64,000 bases of DNA from Tilletiopsis washingtonensis (lineage: Eukaryota > Basidiomycota > Exobasidiomycetes > Entylomatales): NCBI RefSeq assembly GCF_003144115.1, contig NW_020312014.1:474717-538716 (forward strand). Direction: 5' to 3'. Of the stretch, positions 31,701 through 43,666 are shown in pieces. The position numbers were made by a program, and so were the translations under genes. Every line of letters starts with the position of its first letter. The stretch's first letter is position 1. The notes under the pieces are model-generated. The model did no database searches. It was not told the DNA's origin and saw only the letters and a program-made list of their open reading frames with translations.

Positions 31701-34700
31701 ATGCCCGAGCCCATCGCCATCATCGGCCTCGCGTGCCAGGTGCCGGACGGCCAGAACGGCTCCGACCTCGACCTCACGGGCTTCGAGCATCTCCTCAAGA
31801 CACACGGTGCGCAACGGAGCTCAGCTGCTTGCTCTGACCTGATTGCTGACAGCATCTCGCTCCGCAGGGAGCTCCATCACCGAGATTCCCGAGAGCCGCT
31901 TCAATGCGGCAGCGTACCATGGCAGCGACGTCGGCATGATCGTCACGACGCGTGGCGGTGAGTTGAAGCCTTCTTCAGGCGAACTTTGCTCGACAAGAGC
32001 AGCGGCTTATCAGCTCTCTTGCAGGATTCCTGACGCGCCCTTCGGATCTCGACTACCGCGCCTTTGGGCTATCGCGTGCCGAGTTTGAGGGTGAGCGCCG
32101 GTGTGGTGGAAGTTGAATGTCCTGCAGTGCTGACACGGTCTTTCCAGCGATGTCGCCGTCCGCCTGCCGTCTGGTCGAGATCGTGCACGAGTGAGTGCGC
32201 TGTGGCGCGATGCTCGCTGCCTGTTCTGACGCTCTGCCTGCTGCAGCGCGCTGCTCCAGTCAGGCCTCCAGTTCCGCGGCACCAAGACGGGCGTCTACGT
32301 CGGTGCATCGCAGCCGCCCGCGCTGGCAAATGCTTGGGACGGAGCGCTGCATTGCGGCCCGCACCAGGAGGCGGGCATCTCCAACGGCATGCTGGCGAAC
32401 CGCCTGTCCTACATCTTCGACCTGAAGGGCCCCTCGCTGCCCGTCGACACTGCGTGCAGCGCCTCGCTCATAGCGCTCGACCTCGCATGCGCGGGCCTGC
32501 ACCGTGGCGACTGCGACACCGCCGTTGTCGCCAGCGTCAACGACCTTTCCGACCTCGAGGGCTGGGTCGGCTTCTCGCGCCTTGGCGTCTTGTCGCCGAC
32601 GGGCACGTGCAGTGCCTTCGACGAGGCTGCCGACGGCTACGTGCGCAGCGAAGCCAGCGCAGCAGTCATCCTCAAGCCGCTGTCTCGTGCCCTGGTGAGC
32701 CCGACTGACGCTGCCACCTCCGCGCTGGCACTGACACATCATTCGCAGGCAGACGGGGACCGCGTGTACTCCGTGATTCTCGCGACGGCCTCGAATGCGA
32801 ACGGCCATGGCATGTCCCTCGTCAGCCCCTCGGGCGAGGCTCAGCAAGCGTGTGCCCGCGCGGCCTTTCAACGGAGCGGCCGCGATCCTGCCAGCGCCAT
32901 CGATCTGGTCGAGGCGCATGCGACCGGCACGCAGGTCGGCGATGCAACCGAGGTCAACGCGCTCGGCGAGCTCTTCTTCGGCGAGCTTCAGCGCGCAGCG
33001 CCTCTGCGCATCGGCAGCGTCAAGTCGGCCGTCGGACATGCCGAACTGACCGCCGGTCTGCTGTCGGTGATCAAGGCTACTCTGTCTCTCGTGCACAACG
33101 TCGTGTACCCTCAAGTGAACTTCTCGACGCCCGCTTCGAGCATCAAGTACGTCCGATCTCGCTCGCAGGCATCCCGCTGGCTGTGCTGACGTCCCGCCCT
33201 GCAGCTGGGAGAAGTACAAGCTCGAGGTGCCGCGCTCATGCGAAGTGCTGGCGCCGGAGGGCAAGCGCGGCCTGATCGCAGTTGCGTCTAGCGGCTTCGG
33301 CGGTGCGAACTGCTACGCCATCCTCGAGGCCGTCGAAACTGTCTCGAGCCACGGCCTCATTGCCGTCGGAGGCCTCGCACCGCAGCAGGTGCAGAGCCAG
33401 CTCAAGCAGCTCAAGGCCGGCGGCCACTTCGACCAGGCTGCCCTTTTGCGCGGCGCTCGCACCATGCCCTTTCGCAGCGTGGCCTTCGGAGACCTGGCGC
33501 TGCCTCGCACGTGGAGCTTCAGCCCGCCGGCGCTCGTGCCCCAGCAGTCGGGCCTGGTGATGCTGTTCAGCGGCCAGGGCCCGCAGCACGCTGCCATGGG
33601 CCGCGCGCTATTTGCGCACTTTGCCGCCTTCCGCGACAGCATCAAGGCCTCCGACGCGCACTTCGCCCGCCTGACTGGGCGTTCGCTGCTCGACGAGGGC
33701 CTCTTCGAGATGTCTTCGCGCGTCGCTCCGCTCCCGGCCATCTGGCCGATCGCGCTGATCCAGCCGGCGGTGGCCATGCTGCAGATGGCGCTGTACGACC
33801 TCCTTGCGTCGCTCAACATCAAGCCGACCATTCTCCTAGGCCACAGCGCGGGCGAGACGGCACTTCTCTATGCGGTCGGCGCCTGCACGCGAGCCACGAC
33901 TATCGCCATCGCGAACGCTCGCGGCCAGGCCTTGTCTCTGGCCGAAGGCACAGGCACAATGGCGTATGCACATGCGCCGCTCGCCGTGGTGCGCGCCGAG
34001 ATCGCGGCGATTGCCAGCTCAGCGGGCACGACTGGTGGCGTACTCGAGCTCGCCGCGTTCAACGGGCCCGAGGCGCAGCTGGTGTCGGGCTCGTCCGACC
34101 AGGTCGCCCGCCTGGTGGCGCGTCTCAAGCAGCTCAAGTTCGCCTCGGGCCTGCTTCGCACAAACACGCCGATGCACTCATCGCTCCTGGACGTCTGCAA
34201 GGCGCGCTTTCTCCAGACAGTGCAGGCCGCCCTGCCCGAGACGCCGTGCATCACCCAGTGCGACTACGTCTCGACGGTGACGGGCGCGTTCGTGCCTGCC
34301 GGCCAGCACATCACCGCGCAGACGATCTGGGCGAACGCCCGTCAGCCGGTGCGCTTCTCGCAGGCGATGCTGAGCGCCAGTGCGCTCGCTGCAGGCCCGC
34401 GAGGCGCCAAGCCGCCCGTGGTACTGGAAGTGACGGCGCACCCCGTGCTCGCCTCGTACGTCGAGGAGCTCCTGCCGGCCAGCGCGGTGATCTCAACGCT
34501 GCGCCGCTGCTCGCAGCCGTGGGCGGAGAAGAAGTCCTTCTTCGACTGCCTCGGCCGCCTGCTTCTGTCAGGCGCATGCGACACAGCGCACTGGCACGAG
34601 CTTGCGATGCGGGCCGGCGCAGCGCCAAGTCTCGCAGCGGTCAAGTATCCTTACCAGCGAGCAGCAAAGCAGACTCAGTACGCAAGCGTCGAGGCCCGCA

Positions 34701-37700
34701 AGAAGGCCAGTCGCGCGCCACCGCTCAACGACACCGAGCTGTACCTCTCGCAGCGCGGCAGCGATCTGGCAGACCACATCGTCGAGGACTCCGTCATCTT
34801 TCCGGCCGCCGCATTCGTCGAGCAGGCGCTCGAGTACGGCGTGGCCGAGGTCCACGATCTGCAAGTCATCGCTGCGATTGCGCTGCCCAAGAGCGGCTCT
34901 GTGCGCGTGTCCATGGCCCGAACGGCCAACAGCTTCACCATCAAGACGGGTCAGCCGGAGCAGGAGCGACTGCACTGCCAGGGCGTGCTCGTGCCCGGCA
35001 AGCCCGCCGCGCTGCCCGCGCGTGATCTGCCAAGCATTCTCGATCAGTGCATGCGTGTTGCTTCGCAGGACAAGCTGCCGCTCGTCGAGAAGTTCGGGCC
35101 GCGCTTCCGACGCATCGTCTGGACGAAGACCAACGCCGAGCAGACCATTTTCGTGTCGCTCGTGCGCGGCAACCAGCCCGACCTCACGCGCCTCGACGAG
35201 TACTGCATCCACCCGGCGCTCATCGACGCCTCGTGGCAGACCGTCGCCGAGGGCCTGGCGCAGCACTGCACGCGCCTCGGCGACAAGCTGATCGGCTTCT
35301 ATCTGCCCAGCAGCATTGCCCGCTTCCGCTCCTTTGTCGACAAGGGCGGGATGCCCGCGCAGTTCTACAGTCTGGGCCGCATCAGCAGCGTGTCGCGCAC
35401 GGAGATCAAGCTGGACATCGAGGCTGTGTCCGAGTCTGGCGATGTCCTGTTCGTCACCACCGGACTGGTCTGCCGTCGCGTCAGCCTGCTGGCCGAGCCC
35501 AAGACGCACAAGGCGCTCAGCATTGCCTGGCAGCCTCATGCCTGTCCCTACCCGATCGAGCTGGCGCCCGACGCGAGCTTCGAGCTTGCCAACGTGAGCA
35601 TCGCTGACCGCAAGCTCGTCTACCGCGCGCTGGATGCGCTCGCCATCACAGCCGCGAAGCGGACAATGGCGACGCGGCCGACGTACGACGCTGCGCGACT
35701 CGACCGCCGACGCCACTACGAGTGGCTCGTCCAGACGTCGCAGCTGCCAGAGCAGCACGTCGGCGAGCTCGGCAGCGACACGCAGCGCCGTTTCGCGCCG
35801 CTCTTCGAGGTGATGCGCCGGGCGATGCTGCACCAAGCGAGCGCGCTCCTCGACGACAAGATGGTCATCTCGGAGCTGTTCGCCGAGGCGCACCTCATGA
35901 CGGACTTCTACAAGATGACGACGACGCTCAGCCCCGCCTACCGCGCATGTGTGCGCCTCTTCCGAGACGTGCTGCTGAAGCTCGCTGCGCACGGCAAGAG
36001 GGTCATTCGCGTGGCGGAGATCGGTGCAGGCACCGGCCAGCGTAAGTCGCCTGAGCGAGGGCCCGGGCTCTTGCACTCGTACTCGACTGACACCCGGCTC
36101 GTTTCTCGCAGTCACACGCCAGCTCGCGGCCGTGGCGCTCGAGCTGCACGAAACGCGGCCAGACATCCTGATCGAATGGACCGTGACTGACGTGTCGCTG
36201 GCGCTTGTGCAGCAGGCAGCAGCGACGCTCGGTTCGCGCGGCGTCTCTACCAAGCTGTTCGACAGTGAGTGGCCTGCTGGATGTCGTGGGAGAAGCGGTA
36301 TCCGCCGAGACTTGCGCCGCTCTTGGCGCCTGCGTAGTCGGCTCGGGCCGCGGCTCAGTGCTGATCCTATCACTCTGGCGCAGTGAATAGAGACGGGCCG
36401 TCGCAGGGTCTCGACGCCTGCAGCTTCGACATCATCCTGTGAGTCGTGATTCCTGCCCTCTGCGTACGCATCGAGGCGTTCTGACCGTGTACGTGCGCGT
36501 GCCCTTAGTGCCTCCGATGCGCTGCACGCCTGCGCAGACATCGATGCCACCCTGGCGCACGTCCGCGAACTCCTCGTTCCGGCCGGCTGCCTTCTCTTCA
36601 CCGACGCGGACGGGCAAGGCTGGGAGGCAAGCCCGGAGACAGGCACGCCCGCGCACGGCACCATCTTCCTGGACGCCGTGTTCGGCTCGTTCTTTGGCTG
36701 GTGGGCCAGCGAGGACGAGCGAAGCCACCCTCTTCTCAGCGAGTCGAGCTGGCGCACGCACCTTTTGCGCCAGCAGTTCTCCGACGTGCACGTCTTGCGC
36801 GAGCACGGCGCAGCTCGTATCCTTTCGCACGTCACGATCTGTGCCCAGGCGAGCCCGGAGATCTACGCATCGCAGCTCGCGCGTCCAGACTTCAACGAGG
36901 TCGTCTGGCTTTCCTCGGAGCAAGAGCATCTGCTTTCTGCGGCCGTTGCCAAGCAGCCCGAGCGCCTGCTAGTGTGCAGCATCGATGACGCCGCTGCTGT
37001 GGCTGCACGGACAATAAGCGCGGAGACGGGCGTGGAGGTCTGGGCGCGCACGTTCGACGCTGCGTGCTCCACCGACGTGCAGCGTGGCGACTGGCCACTT
37101 CTTCCCGGCGAGCAGGCCATTCGAGTAGGCAGGGACGGCAGCCTGCAAGTCGCTCGCCTGGTGCCTCTGCTGGATACGATCTCGTCCGCGCCTCCGCCGC
37201 CTCCTGCGCACTACGCTCCGCCGTTCTGGCGACTCGAGCGCACGGCCGGCGCGGCGCACGTTGGCCTCGCTCAGGTGCACCTGCCCAGCCCGCACGGACG
37301 CGCAGAGCTGGAGCTCGAGGTCCAGCACGCAACTCAGCTGCTTCCTGGCGTGTGCGTGTCGAGCTGCACATCGCTCGGCCAGGCATACACAGCCATTGGC
37401 AGCGAGATCGGCAACGTGATGATCGCGCACCGCAGCATGTGCCTGGAAGTACCGCGCCAGCCGAACGACACGCCTCGCTTCGAAGACGTCTGCAACGGCT
37501 TCCTCCTCGGCATCGCACTCGTCCAGACTGGCCGGGACATGGCGTCGTTGCCCGAGCGCGTCCTTCTCGCGCTGCCGCCGCGGCTGACCCTGCGTCTCGG
37601 AAGCTATCTCACCCGGCTGGGTGTTCACGCGGTCGCGGTCGGGCCCGACATTCTCGACACGATGGAAAGCGTCTCGACGCGGGCGGACTGGCAGACGGAG

Positions 37701-40230
37701 CTCAGCCATCTGGCCGGCTTTGACGTCGCCATCGCAAGCGGAGACATTGCCCAGACGCTCGCGGCCTCGCGCGGCCTCTTTGCCGTCGAGGACGTCGTCG
37801 ATCTGGACCGTCTTGACGTGGGCACGGAGAAGCATACGCTGGCCGACCTGGTGGCGCGCTCGGACCGTCGCGTGGCCGCCGCCATGCGCCTCGCCAGTAG
37901 TATCGCACAGAGCCGCAAGCCCCGCTCGCCCCGCCGGGCTCCGCCGCCTCCGACTCCTCTCGCCGAGCTGCTCGGCAAGTCAGCTGCCAAGGTGGGACAG
38001 ACGTTCTCCGTGTCGCTGCGCGACGCGGCGCCTGTTCCCGCGAGCATCGCACGCGCTGGCGCGTGCAAGTTCAACCCGCGAGCGAGCTACCTTCTCTTCG
38101 GCGGCTGCGGCGGGCTTGGCCTTCTCATCGCTACTTGGCTCGTCCAGAACGGCGCACGCCACATCGTCTTGACATCGAGGTCGGGCGAGGCATTCTTCCG
38201 GCGGCCAGCATGCTACCGCGAGGCCGGCGTCCTGGCCGGCCTGCGCCAGCTGCCAGGCGTGCACATTGAGGTCGTCAAGGCCGACGGCGCGTCGCAGGCG
38301 GACACGCAGGCCGTCTTCGACAAGGTCATCGCCGCCAAGCTGTACCCGGCGGGCGTCTTCTGGCTGCCGGTGACGCTGTCGGACGGCTCCGCCGAGTCGC
38401 GCACCCAGGCCGATTTCGACATGACGCGTGCAAGCAAGACCGCCGGGCTCGAACACATTCTCAAGTGCCCGCTGTCCGCGTACTGCGACTTCATCATCGC
38501 AACGAGCTCCCTGGCGACTGTCGTGGGCTCGCCCGGCCAGGTGAGCTCGCCGGCTGTTTGCTCATCTGCTGCTCTTCGCTGACCTTTGTTCCTTGCAGTT
38601 GACATACGCAGTGGCCAATGCCCAGCTCGAGGCCCTGGCTCGGGGTCACTCAAACGTCGCCTCGCTTGTCGTGATCCCGGTGCTCGACATTGGCATCTAC
38701 CGCCGGACGCTCGACGAGCTTCAGCAGGGAGCCGTGACGACGTCGGGGCGCCGGTGGGGCGTGACGGGCGAGTACTTTGTCGGCTTCGTGGCTGATTGCA
38801 TCGAACGCCTGCGCCAGGGCACCGCACCGTCCGGTGCCTACGTGGTGAGTCGGGCCGCAGCAGTCCTCCTTATTCCGCCTACTCATGCCGTTACAGCCGC
38901 ACTTCGACCGCGCCGACGACTACAGCTACATGGACGGCTCCCGCCTGACGGCTCACCTGGCGTCGCGCCAGGCCGTCGATGCGACGTCGAGCGACGGCAC
39001 GGTCGACGGCATCACTGCGCTTGTCGCCTCGATGCTCGACCTCAAGCCGGCTGAGCTTCGTCCCGAAGTGCCGTAAGTAGACCCGGCGGAACCTCCCGCG
39101 CTTCTTACTGCCTCTGACCTCGTGCACCCATCAGCCTCGCCTCGTACGGTCTCGACTCGCTCACCGCGGTGCGCTTGAGCAGCGCACTTCAGCGCACGGC
39201 GAGCATCAATATGTCGCAGCTGCAGCTGCTCCTCGGCACGAATCTCCAGATGCTGCTCGACTTGGCCGCTGGACGGTCCAACACCGGCAGCAGCGGCCTC
39301 ACCCGGCCGCGCGCCGGCAGCGCCCTCATCAGCCATGCGCACGCTGACTCGTACGAGGGCATCTTCTTCGAGGACTCTGCGCCGGACTCGATTGCAGTGC
39401 CGCTCAACACATGCACGGGCCGTGGGGTCTTCCTCGTGCCGGGCGCTGGCGGCAGTCTCTCGCTCTTCCTCAAGCTTGCGACCGACGCTCACTTCCCCAT
39501 CGTGGCCTTGCGCGAGCCCGCCGGACTGGACAAGGCCAAGACGCTCGAGCAGATGGCTCGGGTCTTCGCAGACGCTGTCGGCGTCCATCAGCCGAGCGGC
39601 ACGATTCTCCTCGCCGGCTTCAGCTTTGGCGCAACAGTCGTCGTCGAGATGCAGCGGGTGCTCGCCTCACGAGGCCGTGCGTGCGAGCTCGTCCTCCTCG
39701 ACCACGCTCCCACGGCTCTGCACGCTCCGAGTCTCCTCGTACGGATCAGCAGCGAGGACGGCCAGACTGGCTCCGCCGCAGCGGCTGCGGCGGCCAACTC
39801 CCTCGTCTTTGCCTCGATGGCGACGGACGTGGCCGTGCGCGGCATCGGCTCGCCCTTTGCGCAGGTGCTCGACGTGCTGCGCCTGGCGATGCAGGGCACG
39901 CACTCTACGCGGCTCGCGCCCTGGACCACGGCGTGGGCGCTGGACTGCTCGCGCCATCTGCGTCTGCTCGCGGGCTACGCCAAGGAGCGCCTGCCCTACG
40001 GCGGTGCCGTCCGCGACGAGCGTGTGTCGTGCCCGGTGACGCTCGTGCTCGCATCTACGGGCCTCGTGACGCAGCTCGACGAGCAGCTGGATGCCCAGTG
40101 GGTCTCCTCGCTCGACGTCGAGCGGCTCAGCCCAGCCGCAGACGTGGTGCGCGTCGAGGGCACGCACTACTCCATCCTCGACTCTCCCGAGCTCAGCGCA
40201 CTGCTGAGCAACATGGTCGCCCGCCAGTAG
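31701..40230 (+). CDS. Iterative type I reducing polyketide synthase, KS-AT-DH-CMeT-(ER remnant)-KR-ACP-TE
   Basis: Thirteen exons: 31701-31806, 31868-31957, 32025-32090, 32148-32190, 32247-32694, 32749-33146, 33205-36041, 36112-36264, 36384-36438, 36509-38540, 38599-38844, 38897-39072, 39135-40230; 2,581 aa. KS (about 1-425): catalytic Cys in DTACSAS, His in EAHATGT and KSAVGHAE. AT (about 500-850): GHSAGE. DH (about 860-1150): His and Pro in DHIVEDSVIFP, where the usual Gly is Asp, plus HPALIDASWQ. C-methyltransferase (about 1200-1500): VAEIGAGTGQ and WASEDERSHPLLSESSW. ER-like segment (about 1660-1850): GSEIGNVMIAHRSMCLE but no GGVG-type NADPH loop. KR (about 1920-2150): LLFGGCGGLGL, catalytic Tyr and Asn in GQLTYAVANAQ. 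ACP (about 2190-2270): YGLDSLTAV. Thioesterase (about 2310-2581): GFSFGA, LDHAP and GTHYSIL. Every junction keeps frame and all core catalytic residues are present, so it looks functional. Starter, chain length and product cannot be read. Confidence 0.93.
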
Positions 40231-42064
40231 CCGCCTCGATCTCGCTCGCTTGTGCTGGTCCGCGGTGCCCGCAAGCATCTCAGACGGTGCCATGCCTTAC
40301 TCGACACTCTCGCTCCTTGATTGCTCGACTCTCTCGCTGTACGATCTCTCTGTCCCTACGCCGTCGCTCCACGACGCCCGGCCTTCGCCGCGCGCGCGCA
40401 TACTCGTTACCCAGCCGCGTGTCCTAAAACACACTCTCTTCACCTCCCTCGTGCGTCGCAGACTCTGCGCGGCAGAGGCCTGTCGCGAGCCGAGTATTTT
40501 GGCTGGCCGCGGCAAGATGCGAATGGGCGGGGCGACGGCGGCGTGAGGGTGGTACGAGCTGCCGTCGCGTGGGAAGCTGGGCCCTGCAGAGCTGCACCGA
40601 CGTCGGCCTCGCTCCACTCCAAGGCGGTACTGCCCCAGGGGATGTTCGGAAGCTGCTGGCATGCGCGATGCGTGCTGGTGAGCGCAGCCGCTGCCGGTCG
40701 AGCGCCGGCGAGGCAAACGGCAGGCGTGCGCGTCCGCATCGGCTGCTGCAGCATCAGCTCTTCGCCTCTTAGCGCTCAGGTTATGCCGCAGCAGCAGCCG
40801 TATGCCGCGGCTGATGCGGCCCTTCCCTTTGCTTCTGCTGTCTTTCTCTGCCGCTGTTCGGGGCCAGTCATCAGCGAGCTCCTGCTGCCTCGGCTGCGCT
40901 CTGCTGGGATCCTCGCTGCCGTGCGCACGCGCCGCCGCAGCTGCCCCACGCGCGCGCGCGCGCCGCGGCGGCGGCGGCGTGGCGTGGGCGCCCGTGCACG
41001 CGACCCCACACCCGCCAATCAGCCAGTGATAATGGACCAGATCCGTGGGGCCGGCGGATGAACAGGCCGAAGCTATCCTGTCCCGAGGGGGCGACAGGCA
41101 TGCTGCCGCCTCGCAGCTGCACGCAGCGGAGGCGCCGTGGCGGCGGTACCCGCGGCAACCTCCTCGGTGCTGACTGTCGTGCGACCTGCGAGCGGCAGCG
41201 GGTGATGGAGCAAAGGCACCTCTACGCCTTCCATGGCTGCATTGCCGAAGCCACGGATGCGGGGAGTCATAGCTGTTGGCATTCGAGACCCCTACCTGCT
41301 GCTACAGCGGCCATTGGCTGGAGACCTTCGCCTCAGGACGTGTGCTCGCGGCCCGAGCGAGCGGCACAGCAGGGGGAGACGGACGGCGGGCGAAGGCAGA
41401 CAGCGCACACATCAGCGTCGCAGTCTGAGTGCAGCCCGCGGGTGCAAGAGCGTCTGAGATGCATCCTCGGGCGGCAAGCATGGCCGAGCTCGGCCGCGGC
41501 GTCCGGCGGGTCTCGGGACGCTAAGCGCGAGGAGCTTGGAGGTGGCCCAAGCGCGCGCTACGCTGTGATGCGAGTGGGCGAGAGCAAAAAGGGGCTGGGG
41601 AAGCGAGCGGCGCGCGCGGCGGGGCCGCCGCCGCGCCTCAAGGGGCGCTCTCCATCGTGTGGAGACACCGGCCGTGCCGCCGCAGCAACGCCGCCTCGCG
41701 GCTGCTCCTCTGCCCTGCGGTGCCAAGATGGCATGGCTGAGCCCAGGAAATAGCGGCTCGTGCAGGCGGCCTGCGTTGTGTACAGAGCAATGTTGATGCC
41801 GGCCGTGGCGCTCCGCTCAGCACGGCAGGAGCGGTGCGGACGGCGGGCGGCGACATCTGCCCCCGCCTCCGCCGTGTGCCGCCGCTCATCAAGCAAAGAT
41901 TGCCCACCCTCCGGCCCGGCGATCGGTGCCCCGCTTCTCGCATCGCAGGCGGTGGGGTACATATAAGCTGCTGTGTGTGGAGTTGGCGCTTCTCTTCCTC
42001 CTCCCATCTCCCCGAGCCGCTCGCCCACGTATCCACCGACGCCGACCCACGCACCTCAAACGCC
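40231..42064. other. Gap between the PKS and the acetate-transporter-family gene
   Basis: About 1.8 kb with the PKS 3' end and the transporter promoter. Open frames are Arg/Ala/Ser-rich and show no domain. An alternating GCGCGC run lies near 40950. Nothing else is recognised. Confidence 0.4.
41961..41967 (+). promoter_or_regulatory. TATA-like box of the acetate-transporter-family gene
   Basis: ATATAAG stands out in GC-rich sequence about 100 bases before the start codon, a normal distance for a fungal TATA box. It suggests regulated rather than constitutive expression. Confidence 0.5.
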
Positions 42065-43540
42065 ATGACCGACCTCCAGGCGCAGACCTCGCACTCGCCC
42101 TCGCACGGCGAGAAGACGCTGGCCTCCGGCGAGCACTCGCAGCTGCAGGGCGGTGCGCCGCTGGCCAGCGGGCCCAGCGTCGTCGACGGCCGCCGCTACC
42201 CTCGTGGCGGCGACTACGAAGGTGCGTTCGCGACGGCCACGCCGTCGCTGCCTCTCCAGCGCTGATGCACGCCGCCTCTACAGCGCAGTACCTTGACACC
42301 AAGGAGCTGCCCAACTTCCAGGCGCTCTCGCGCATCGGCAAGTGAGTCTGCTGCGGCAGGCAACGCGGCAAGTGTGCAACAGCTCATGCGCCATCTCTCC
42401 AGCCCCACGGCGCTCGGCATCGTCTCGTTCTGCGTGCCGCTCACCATTGCGTCGATGGCGCTCATGCGCTTCGGCACCCTCGAGCTGACCGCCACCTGGG
42501 CGGCCGTGGGTCCGTACACGGTACGTCTGCGCGCCAAGCTGCGCGCGGCAAGCGCTGACACGAGGTGTCCGCAGTTCATCGGCGGCATGGGCATGCTTCT
42601 CGCTGCTATCTTCGAGATCATCGCGGGCAACAGCTTCGCCTTTGTGGTCTTCGCCTCTTTCTCCGGTGAGCCTTGCTCCAGGCTGCGAATCGCGCATGCG
42701 CCGTTGGCGCCAACCACCGAGCTGCGGCCGCTTCGCCGTCACGCGTAGCGTCCTCCACGCGGCCAGCCATGCTCACCATCCGCTCCCGCAGGCTACTGGT
42801 TCTCGCTCAGCAGCGTCTTCAACACCAACTTCGGTCTCGCCGCCACGACGACTGCTCAGAGTGAGTCAAGGCTGCCGGCTGCCGCAGGTGTAGCTCGTGG
42901 CTGACCTTGGACGCGTGTCACGCTCAGCTGCGGCGATCGGCGCCGTCGCTGCCGTGCAGCAGAACCAGACCCTCGGCTTCTGGCAGGTGAGCAGCAGCCG
43001 ACACACGCCGGTCGCAGCCTCGTCGCTGACGCACTCCTGCGCCAGATCACCTACGTCATCATGTGAGGCCAACGCAGTCTTGTCCTGACAGTGCGACGCT
43101 GACATCGCCCTCTAGCGACACCGTCTTCCTCATCTGCTCGCTGCGCACGAACCTGGTGTTCATCATCATCTTTGCGGCGCTGTGGCCGACGTTCGTGTGC
43201 CTGGCGGTGATGCTGGTGAGCCCTCTGCGACTCGTGCTGCTGCCTGCGCGCCGCTCACCTGCCCGCGCCACAGACCAACGACGGCCTCACGCTCACGCAA
43301 GTCGAGCACTGGAGCAAGGCTGCGGGCGCCTTCGGCTTCATCGCCAGCATCACGGGCTGGTACCTCTTCCTCGCGCTCATGGTCGGCGACAGCGGCCACG
43401 CGTTCAAGATCGTGAGTCACCTCGGCTCGCCGTGGCGCTCCAGAGAGACCGCTGACACTTCATCGCAGCCCGTGGGCGACCTCAGCTCGTTCTGGACCGG
43501 TCGCGACGACAAGCGGGCCAGCAAGAGCCGCACCGACTAG
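42065..43540 (+). CDS. GPR1/FUN34/YaaH (AceTr) family acetate/succinate transporter
   Basis: Six-helix plasma-membrane protein of the Ato1/Ady2 family, moving acetate or related short acids, or ammonium. Ten exons: 42065-42221, 42284-42341, 42403-42520, 42575-42665, 42792-42860, 42928-42986, 43046-43062, 43116-43215, 43274-43411, 43469-43540, giving 292 aa. A polar N-terminus of about 70 residues precedes the signature NPTALGIVSFCVPLTIASMA. Membrane segments continue with FIGGMGMLLAAIFEIIAGNS, GYWFSLSSVFNTNFGLA, LGFWQITYVIIDTVFLICSL, NLVFIIIFAALWPTFVCLAV and GFIASITGWYLFLALMV. Exon 7 is only 17 bases (ITYVI plus two bases) and is needed for frame. The C-terminus is basic and polar. The gene lies 1.8 kb after the PKS on the same strand, so a role in acetate supply is conceivable but unproven. 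Confidence 0.85.
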
Positions 43541-43666
43541 CCACATCGCCCACGAGCCCTCCAAATCTGTCTACTTACGACCCTTTACCCCTCGACCCCT
43601 CCCAAGCATGCCTTGATGTAATATGCGTGACGACGCGAGACGCATGGGATATATTGCCGAGCTGTC

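Noticed and set aside
34568-36835. A 755-codon open frame antisense to the PKS
   Set aside because: It mirrors the PKS coding sequence. Strong GC bias at codon third positions removes stops from the opposite strand. The protein is Arg/His-rich and shows no domain.
31701-40230. Reading the large synthase as a fatty acid synthase or an NRPS hybrid
   Set aside because: Fungal FAS is a different alpha/beta architecture. No adenylation or condensation motifs are present, and a C-methyltransferase with a single ACP and TE fits a reducing PKS.
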